Assembly (NCBI GenBank): GCA_937879875.1
Contig: CALFMN010000116.1
Coordinates: 1 to 30,117, forward strand
DNA length: 30,117 bases
From: an uncultured Chloroflexota bacterium
GTDB taxonomy: Bacteria; Chloroflexota; Dehalococcoidia; CAUJGQ01
Direction: 5' to 3'
Shown here: positions 24,955 to 30,117 of the stretch, in pieces
How the letters are laid out: each line of letters opens with the position of its first letter
How positions within the stretch are numbered: the stretch's first letter is position 1
The notes under the pieces: generated by a model
The model's database searches: none
The model's input: only the letters and a program-made list of their open reading frames with translations
Told to the model about the DNA's origin: nothing
Made by a program: the position numbers and the translations under genes

Positions 24955-27291
24955 ATGGCCGACGAAGACCGTCCGGCGTCCGAACCAGGCGCGCCGGCCG
25001 AACCGCCCCCCGACGCTGACGCGGGGCGCCGCCGCGTGATCTCACGCCCGGCGCCGCCGCGCCAGCCGCGCGCGCCGATGGAGCTGCGCGGCTCCGACGT
25101 GGTGGCGCCGCACGCGGAAGGCGCCCGCGACGAAGAGGGCCGGTTGCGTCCCGCGATCGAGGAGCGCGGCCCCCAGCCGCCGCCGGCCAACCGCCTGCGG
25201 CCCGACCTCGAACTGCGCGAAGTGCGCACCGGCTCGCGTCCCGGGTCAAAGTACGTGCGCCAGATGCGCGTGCATTCGACGACGTTTCAGACGGTCGAGC
25301 CCGGCGTGCTGATGGCAACGGCGGAGGCGTTCCGGCCGCGCAGCGGCTTCGGCCGCTTCAGCACGGCCCTGCGGCGGCGCTTCATCGGCCTGCCGCTGGC
25401 CACCGAACAGCTCGCGCACGAGCGGCTGACCAAGATCAAGGCGCTCGCCGTCTTCTCCTCGGACGCGCTCTCTTCGGTGGCCTACGCCACGGAGGAGATC
25501 CTTTACATCCTGGTCGGCGCGGCCAGCATCGGCATCGCCAGCGCCGTGATTCCGATCAGCATCGGCATCGTGATCCTGCTGGCGATCGTGGCGATCTCCT
25601 ACCGGCAGACGATTCGCGCCTATCCCAACGGCGGCGGCTCCTACATCGTCGCGCACAACGAATTGGGCGTCTGGCCTGGGCTGATCGCCGCCGGCTCGCT
25701 GATGGTGGACTATATCCTCACCGTCGCGGTCAGCATCTCCTCCGGCGTGCAGGCCGTCACGTCCGCCGTCGAAGCACTCCATCCATATACGGTGGAGATC
25801 GCGATCGCCGCGCTGCTGTTCATGGTGATCGTGAACCTGCGCGGTGTGCGCGAGTCGGGCAGCATCTTCGCCGCGCCGACGTACGTCTTCATCGCCAGCA
25901 TCCTGCTGATGATCGGCGTCGCCTTCTTCAAGATCATCGGCGGCGGCGGCAGTCCGATCAGCGGCGGGGCGCCGCAGACCGGCGTGCATCTGCTGAAGCA
26001 GGGCACGGAGAGTGTCGGCATCTTCCTGATCCTGCGTGCCTTTGCCTCCGGCTGCACGGCGATGACAGGCGTGGAGGCGATCTCCAACGGCGTGCCGGCC
26101 TTCGAAAAGCCCGAATCGCAAAACGCGCGCATCACGCTGGTCTGGATGGCGTCGATCCTCGGTGTCATGTTCATGGGCATCAGCCTGCTTGCCCATCACT
26201 ACGGCATCCGCCCCGACGACCCGGCGCAGAAAGGCGCCCAGACCGTGCTCTCCAAGATCGCGCACGAGTCGTTCGGCCAGGGCAACAATCCGTTCTACAT
26301 CATTACGCAGGCGGCCACCTTCCTGATCCTCGTGCTGGCGGCGAACACCAGCTTCGCCGACTTCCCGCGGCTTTCCTCGATCCTGGCGCACGACGGCTAC
26401 ATGCCGCACCAGTTCGCCTTCCGCGGCGAGCGGCTCGCCTTCTCCAACGGCATCATCGTGCTGGGCATCATCTCCGGCCTGCTGATCATCGGCTTCAAGG
26501 CGAACACCGACGCCCTGATTCCGCTGTATGCCGTGGGCGTGTTCGTCTCCTTCACCCTCTCGCAGTCGGGCATGGTGCGGCACTGGATCGTGCGTCGGCG
26601 CGCGGGCGGCGAGGAGGCGCGCGGCGCCCAGCGCAGCATGATCATCAACGGCACCGGCGCCGTGGCAACCGGCGTTGTGGCACTCGTGATCGCGGGAACG
26701 AAGTTCATCTACGGCGCCTGGATCGTGATCCTGCTGATTCCGCTGATCGTGCTCTTGCTGCGCGCGATCGGGCGCCACTACGAGACGGTCGAACGCGAGG
26801 TGCATCTCTCCGACGACGAGTTGCAGCACCTGCCTCCGCCCGCGCCGGTGAAACACACCGTGCTGGTGCCGGTGGGCAGCATCAATCGGCCTGTGGTGCA
26901 AACCCTGGCTTACGCCCGCTCGCTCTCCAACGATGTGACGGCCGTGCATATCACTGACACGCTGGAGGACGCCGAACGGCTGCGCGCTCGCTGGGAGGAG
27001 TGGGGCAGCGACGTGCCGCTCGTGATCATCGATTCGCCCTACCGCTCGTTCAACGGCCCGCTGATGGCCTACATCGACCTGGTGAGCCAGCAGCGCGGGC
27101 CGAACCACATCATCACCGTGGTGCTGCCGGAGTTCGTGCCGGAACACTGGTACGAGCACCTGCTGCACGGCCAGACGGCGCTGCGGCTGAAGGCCTCGCT
27201 GCTCTTCCGCCCGAACACCGTTGTCGCCGACGTACCGCAGCACCTCGGCAAGCGCCGAACGAGGGGCCAGGGAACAGGGAACAGGGAATAG
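24955..27291 (+). CDS. KimA/YdaO-type APC-superfamily permease, putative K+ transporter
   Basis: A 778-residue protein. Residues 1-125 are a polar, Pro/Arg-rich cytoplasmic extension absent from B. subtilis KimA (about 607 residues). The membrane domain of about 12 helices (roughly 165-610) shows sequence I recall from KimA: KIKALAVFSSDALSSVAY, SYRQTIRAYPNGGGSYIV and PGLIAAGSLMVDYILTVAVS. Residues about 635-770 are a USP-like domain (KHTVLVPVGSINRPVVQTLAYA). KimA is a high-affinity potassium/proton symporter inhibited by c-di-AMP bound at that domain. Potassium uptake is therefore the best guess, amino-acid transport the alternative. The ATG at 24955 has only a weak ribosome site, consistent with coupling to the USP gene. 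Its last residues (GQGTGNRE) and stop come from a seven-base repeat tract. Confidence 0.85.
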   Translation: MADEDRPASEPGAPAEPPPDADAGRRRVISRPAPPRQPRAPMELRGSDVVAPHAEGARDEEGRLRPAIEERGPQPPPANRLRPDLELREVRTGSRPGSKYVRQMRVHSTTFQTVEPGVLMATAEAFRPRSGFGRFSTALRRRFIGLPLATEQLAHERLTKIKALAVFSSDALSSVAYATEEILYILVGAASIGIASAVIPISIGIVILLAIVAISYRQTIRAYPNGGGSYIVAHNELGVWPGLIAAGSLMVDYILTVAVSISSGVQAVTSAVEALHPYTVEIAIAALLFMVIVNLRGVRESGSIFAAPTYVFIASILLMIGVAFFKIIGGGGSPISGGAPQTGVHLLKQGTESVGIFLILRAFASGCTAMTGVEAISNGVPAFEKPESQNARITLVWMASILGVMFMGISLLAHHYGIRPDDPAQKGAQTVLSKIAHESFGQGNNPFYIITQAATFLILVLAANTSFADFPRLSSILAHDGYMPHQFAFRGERLAFSNGIIVLGIISGLLIIGFKANTDALIPLYAVGVFVSFTLSQSGMVRHWIVRRRAGGEEARGAQRSMIINGTGAVATGVVALVIAGTKFIYGAWIVILLIPLIVLLLRAIGRHYETVEREVHLSDDELQHLPPPAPVKHTVLVPVGSINRPVVQTLAYARSLSNDVTAVHITDTLEDAERLRARWEEWGSDVPLVIIDSPYRSFNGPLMAYIDLVSQQRGPNHIITVVLPEFVPEHWYEHLLHGQTALRLKASLLFRPNTVVADVPQHLGKRRTRGQGTGNRE

Positions 27292-27295
27292 GGAA
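27268..27295 (+). repeat. Four-unit (C/T)AGGGAA tract at a stop codon
   Basis: CAGGGAA three times (27268, 27275, 27282), then TAGGGAA (27289-27295). The TAG of the last unit is the permease stop codon. The tract is in the coding-strand orientation, as at 17098 and 18439. Confidence 0.85.
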
Positions 27296-27330
27296 GACGC
27301 TTCACAGCGGTATGCCGGGCCGCGGCGTTC

Positions 27331-27532
27331 GGCCCTCATCCTCTCGTCTCTCCTTCTCCCAATCCTGGGAGAAGGAGACGATCCTGGGTAGTGCGTTCCA
27401 TAAACGGTGCGGTTAACTGTGCAATGGCGTCAATCGTTCCCTGATCGGCCCGACTAACCCGACGCCGCTTCGCTTCAGCAACCCAGGATCGCCCCTCGCC
27501 CAGGATTGGGCGAGGGGATGGGGGTGAGGGCC
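27331..27532. repeat. Family-A palindromic element, copy 3
   Basis: 202 bp from GGCCCTCATCC to GGGTGAGGGCC. Hairpins CTCCCAATCCTGGGAG at the left and CTCGCCCAGGATTGGGCGAG at the right, core GGTTAAC. It separates the convergent permease gene and the 27551 gene, a place where such palindromes can serve as two-way terminators. Confidence 0.82.
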
Positions 27533-27550
27533 GAGCGCCGCGGCCGCGCA

Positions 27551-27928
27551 TCATTGGTCCCCGGCCGGGAACGCCTTGAGGATCCGGGAAAGCTCGGCGG
27601 CGACCTCGGCGCTGTCGGCCGAGGCGGTCGGGCCTCGGGCGTCGGGATTCTCGCGCTCGCGGTCGAGATGCAGGTCGAGCCGTACCACGCGTGCGGCCCA
27701 GTCGGTTTCGGCGTAGAGGTGAAAGCGCGGAAACCAGGCTTTCTTCAGCGGCCGCACCCAGCCCAGCCCCTGCGGATGACGCCGGTAGCCGAGCCGCTTG
27801 AGCGGCTCCGCATGGCGCTTGCCGTAGCGCAAATCGATCTCGCCGGTCACCGCGAAGCGCCCTCTGCCGCGCGGCCGTGCCGGCTGCACGCCGTCGCCTC
27901 GCTGCTGCTCGCATCGTACACTGAGCAA
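27551..27928 (-). CDS. Conserved-looking hypothetical protein
   Basis: Up to 125 residues, soluble, rich in Arg and aromatic residues. The central part EIDLRYGKRHAEPLKRLGYRRHPQGLGWVRP, then PRFHLYAETDWAARVVRLDLHLDRE, reads like a compact alpha/beta domain and has the look of a real protein, but I do not know the family. The start is uncertain: TTG 27928 opens the frame without a ribosome site, while GTG 27889 has GAGG seven bases upstream and loses only 13 residues. The 5' end nearly touches repeat B1. Confidence 0.6.
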   Translation of the reverse strand: MLSVRCEQQRGDGVQPARPRGRGRFAVTGEIDLRYGKRHAEPLKRLGYRRHPQGLGWVRPLKKAWFPRFHLYAETDWAARVVRLDLHLDRERENPDARGPTASADSAEVAAELSRILKAFPAGDQ

Positions 27929-27945
27929 TGCGAGGAGAGCAGGAC

Positions 27946-28159
27946 GCCTAACCCTGACTTCCCGTGCGGGAAGTCTGTCCCTTCCCGAGGCGGGAAAGGG
28001 ACTGCTGGAGCGTTCCCAGCGGCGCCGGACGGCGGCGGGGCTCGGGTGCCCTTATGGGACAAACGAAGGCAGTGTCTCCCACCGCCCGTTCGTCCTCTAA
28101 ACAAACCCTTCCAGTTTCGGGAAGGGACAGGTTTCGCTTGCGAAACCAGGGTTAGGTGC
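27946..28159. repeat. Family-B palindromic element, full copy (B1)
   Basis: It starts GCCTAACCCTG and ends CAGGGTTAGGTGC. Each end has an outer hairpin of variable sequence (27957-27974 ACTTCCCG/CGGGAAGT; 28130-28147 GGTTTCGC/GCGAAACC) and an inner conserved CCCTTCC/GGAAGGG hairpin next to GGGACAG. The asymmetric middle has AGCGGCGCCGGACGGCGG. It lies upstream of the reductase gene. Confidence 0.82.
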
Positions 28160-28251
28160 CCCGGACGGCCGCAACCGCCTGGAGCGCTTACCGCGATACG
28201 CCGGCTCGCAGGAGTGAGAGCGCCTGACGCGGCGGCAGACGAGAGGAAACG

Positions 28252-29259
28252 ATGCGGTACATCATCTACGGCGCAGGCGCGATCGGCGGCGTGGTCGGTG
28301 GCCGGCTGTTCGCCGCCGGCAAGGAGACGGTGCTGATCTGCCGCGGCCGCCACCTTGACGCGATCCGCGAGCGCGGCCTGCTGCTGCGCGACCCTGCGGG
28401 CGACCGCGCGCTGCCGGTGCCTGCCGTGGGCAGCCCCGCGGTGTTGCGGTTTTCCGATCAAGATGTCGTGATTCTGACGATGAAGGCGCAGGACACGAGC
28501 GCGGCGCTGGACGATCTCGAGGCCGCGGGTGGACGCGATGTGGCGATCGTCTGCTGCCAGAACGGCGTGGCGAACGAGCGCATGGCAGCGCGGCGCTTCG
28601 ATCGCGTTTACGCCATGCTCGTGGCCTTGCCGGCGACGTTCATGGAGCCGGGCGTGGTACTCGGCTGGAGCACGCCCGTCGCCGGCGTGCTGGATGTCGG
28701 CTGCTTTCCGCGCGGCAGCGACGCGCTCTGCGAGCAGCTCGGCGCCGATCTGGGCGATGCCGGGTTCATCTGCCGGCCCGATCCGGCGGTGATGCGGCTG
28801 AAGTACGCCAAGCTGCTGACCAATCTGGGCAACGGCTTCGACGCGCTCTCCACGCTCAGCCGCGCCGACGAGCCGTTCCGCGCGGTCATGCACGCGCTCA
28901 CGCAGGAAGCGATCGCCTGCTTCGACGCAGCCGCCATCGCCTACACGCCGCGCGACGAGTACAACGCGCATGTCTCCCGCCACACGAGCTGGGGCGAGAT
29001 CCCCGGCGCTGAGCGCGGCGGCAGCTCCACCTGGCAGAGCCTGAGCAAGGGCAGCATGCGGCTCGAAGTCGATTACCTGAACGGCGAGATCGTCCTGCTG
29101 GGCCGCGTGCACGGCGTGCCCACTCCCTACAACGCCGCTGTCCGCCGCCTCGCGCAGCAACTCGCCGCGGAAGGCGGCAAGCCGGGCAGCTATGGCATCG
29201 CCGACGTTGAGGCGCTGGCCGGGCGGCTCGGCGCCGCGGCGAGCGCCCCCGCCGACTGA
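28252..29259 (+). CDS. 2-dehydropantoate 2-reductase family protein (PanE/ApbA-like)
   Basis: A 335-residue NADPH-dependent ketoacid reductase. The N-terminal Rossmann motif is GAGAIGG (7-13), followed by VVILTMKAQDT and CCQNGVANE (about 101-109). The C-terminal helical domain has RLKYAKLLTNLGN (catalytic lysine expected here) and SKGSMRLEVDYLNGEIVLLGRVHGVPTPYN, with the family glutamate in EVDYLNG. The family reduces ketopantoate to pantoate for coenzyme A synthesis, but many paralogues act on other 2-ketoacids; there are no other pantothenate genes nearby and the protein is somewhat long. ATG 28252 has AGAGGA six bases upstream. Uma2 follows 38 bases later. Confidence 0.9.
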   Translation: MRYIIYGAGAIGGVVGGRLFAAGKETVLICRGRHLDAIRERGLLLRDPAGDRALPVPAVGSPAVLRFSDQDVVILTMKAQDTSAALDDLEAAGGRDVAIVCCQNGVANERMAARRFDRVYAMLVALPATFMEPGVVLGWSTPVAGVLDVGCFPRGSDALCEQLGADLGDAGFICRPDPAVMRLKYAKLLTNLGNGFDALSTLSRADEPFRAVMHALTQEAIACFDAAAIAYTPRDEYNAHVSRHTSWGEIPGAERGGSSTWQSLSKGSMRLEVDYLNGEIVLLGRVHGVPTPYNAAVRRLAQQLAAEGGKPGSYGIADVEALAGRLGAAASAPAD

Positions 29260-29297
29260 TTGCGGTCCAGGCGACCGCCTGCGCAGGAGTCCCACCG

Positions 29298-29849
29298 ATG
29301 ACCACGGAGAAGACGCTGTTCACGATCGAGGACCTGGAGCGGCTGCCGCACGACGGCTGCAACTACGAGTTGCTGGACGGAGAGCTGATTGAGTTGGCTC
29401 CATCAAACTTGTGGCACGACGGGATTCGCAATAACGCGGCGTACGTGCTTACTACCCACGTTCGCGCCTCTGGCGCCGGCCGTGTCTTCTCCGGCGATAC
29501 CGGCATCATGCTGCGCCGCGGTCCCGATCGGCTGCGGGCGCCCGATGTCAGCTTCATCGCCGCCGAGCGTTTGCCGGCCGGCCCGCTGCCCGAGAAGTTC
29601 AGCGAGATCGTGCCCGATCTGGTCGTCGAGATCCTCTCGCCGAGCGACAGCGCCGCCCAGGTGATGCAGAAAACCGAGGAGTGGCTGGCCGCTGGCGTGC
29701 GGCTGGTCCTGCTGCTCGATCCAGGCACGCAAACGGTGACGGTTGCAACCACGCCGGCCGCACGGCGGATCTTCCATGCGGGCGAAACGCTTTCCTGCGA
29801 GCCGGTGCTGTCCGATCTCACGATCGCGGTGGACGAGCTGTTCGCCTGA
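29298..29849 (+). CDS. Uma2 family PD-(D/E)XK nuclease-like protein
   Basis: A 183-residue protein of the Uma2/DUF820 family. It starts TLFTIEDLERLPHDGCNYELLDGELIEL with the conserved glutamates, then APDVSFI, then PDLVVEILSPSDSAAQVMQKTEEWLAAGV, which holds the acidic and lysine residues of the restriction-endonuclease fold (D, E-x-L, K). It ends with a strand-rich VTVATTP..ARRIFHAGETLSCEPVLSDLTIAVDELF. The family is greatly expanded in Cyanobacteria and Chloroflexota; its function is not settled. ATG 29298 has GGAG eight bases upstream. Repeat B2 begins 10 bases after the stop. Confidence 0.92.
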   Translation: MTTEKTLFTIEDLERLPHDGCNYELLDGELIELAPSNLWHDGIRNNAAYVLTTHVRASGAGRVFSGDTGIMLRRGPDRLRAPDVSFIAAERLPAGPLPEKFSEIVPDLVVEILSPSDSAAQVMQKTEEWLAAGVRLVLLLDPGTQTVTVATTPAARRIFHAGETLSCEPVLSDLTIAVDELFA

Positions 29850-29858
29850 GCGCGGCGC

Positions 29859-30069
29859 GCCTAACCCTGATTTCGCTGAAGCGAAATCTGTCCCTTCCCG
29901 ACACAGGAAGGGTTGGTTCGGGGACAACCGGTTGGGCTGGAGACGTTCCCGCCGCTTGTCTCTCAAGGACACCCCACCCCGCCGCCGTCCGGCGCCGCTG
30001 GGAGCGCTCCAGAAGTCCCTTCCAGTTTCGGGAAGGGACAGACCCCGCTTGCGAGGTCAGGGTTATACC
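29859..30069. repeat. Family-B palindromic element, inverted copy (B2)
   Basis: It starts GCCTAACCCTG and ends TCAGGGTTATACC. Outer hairpins at 29870-29887 (ATTTCGCT/AGCGAAAT) and 30041-30058 (GACCCCGC/GCGAGGTC, one mismatch), inner CCCTTCC/GGAAGGG hairpins at both ends. The middle matches B1 only when read on the other strand, so B2 is inverted relative to B1. Confidence 0.82.
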
Positions 30070-30089
30070 AACTCTCCATAACGCTGGCC

Positions 30090-30117
30090 TATACTGGAGT
30101 GGCCAGATGGCCCTGGA
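30090..30117 (+). promoter_or_regulatory. TATACT -10-like site and possible start of a truncated gene
   Basis: TATACT (30090-30095) is followed by GGAG (30096-30099) and ATG (30107-30109) at the very end of the window. Both could belong to a gene that continues beyond it, but only four codons or fewer are visible. CTATACTGGA is shared with the predicted promoter at 20707. Confidence 0.25.

Noticed and set aside
24161..25318. Long minus-strand open frame ending in the glutamine synthetase tail
   Set aside because: Only the last 43 codons look like protein; the rest is antisense to the USP and permease genes with biased composition.
25246..27339. 697-residue minus-strand frame opposite the permease
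   Set aside because: Histidine/aspartate/arginine-rich mirror of the permease codons; no domain.
27946..28159. Integron attC site (GCCTAAC ... GTTAGGT ends fit RYYYAAC/GTTRRRY)
   Set aside because: The element is over 200 bp, has an asymmetric G-rich core and four separate hairpins, B2 lacks a correct GTTRRRY end, copies are inverted to each other, and no integrase or cassette array is present.

Overview
The window is a GC-rich bacterial chromosome segment of about 30 kb. It shows dense short operons on both strands, GTG and ATG starts with clear GGAGG-type ribosome sites, and no rRNA, tRNA, CRISPR or phage genes that I could see. The gene mix suggests a Chloroflexota-like soil or sediment heterotroph, possibly from a metagenome. 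The clues are an NarI/HdrD-type electron-transfer protein, an FHA-winged-helix regulator, a PknB-like membrane kinase, Uma2 nuclease, a lactonase and many intergenic palindromic repeats. This placement is inference from gene style only.

Layout. 1-1650: end of a palindromic repeat, then an M20 metallopeptidase and a hairpin. 1711-9389 (mostly minus strand): an acyl-CoA block made of crotonase 2, two tandem ~80-residue paralogues of unknown function, crotonase 1 translationally coupled to a membrane-anchored Rieske-like protein that lacks the cluster ligands, an AMP-forming acyl-CoA ligase, and a large membrane Fe-S protein of the ETF:menaquinone-oxidoreductase/HdrD type. Together they look like fatty or aromatic acyl-CoA activation, hydration and delivery of electrons to quinone. 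9480-10100: promoter and two small plus-strand genes. 10106-13830 (minus): transmembrane kinase-like protein with HGN in place of HRD, FHA-winged-helix regulator, AI-2E family transporter. 14081-14707: small membrane protein.

14848-19404 (minus): metallo-beta-lactamase (MBL) hydrolase, VOC metalloenzyme, a methyltransferase closely resembling tRNA-modifying CmoM, a second MBL protein with an alkylsulfatase-type tail, and a phosphotriesterase-like lactonase. 19500-20700: a complete but inactivated ISAs1-family insertion sequence with 18-bp inverted ends and a 10-bp target duplication. 20740-24160: small genes, a secreted 12-Asp-box propeller protein, and two gene remnants (HAD N-terminus, glutamine synthetase C-terminus), which suggests a decaying region. 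24446-27291: universal stress protein plus a KimA-type permease. 27331-30117: palindromic repeats around a 2-dehydropantoate reductase-like gene and a Uma2 nuclease.

The least expected signals are non-genic. (i) A repeat family (1-37, 27946-28159, 29859-30069) has outer hairpins that change sequence from copy to copy but keep base pairing. (ii) A second GGCCCTCA-ended family has three copies. (iii) Degenerate seven-base (TAGGGAA)n tracts supply the stop codons of three separate genes. The best candidate protein system is the kinase-like/FHA-winged-helix/transporter cluster.
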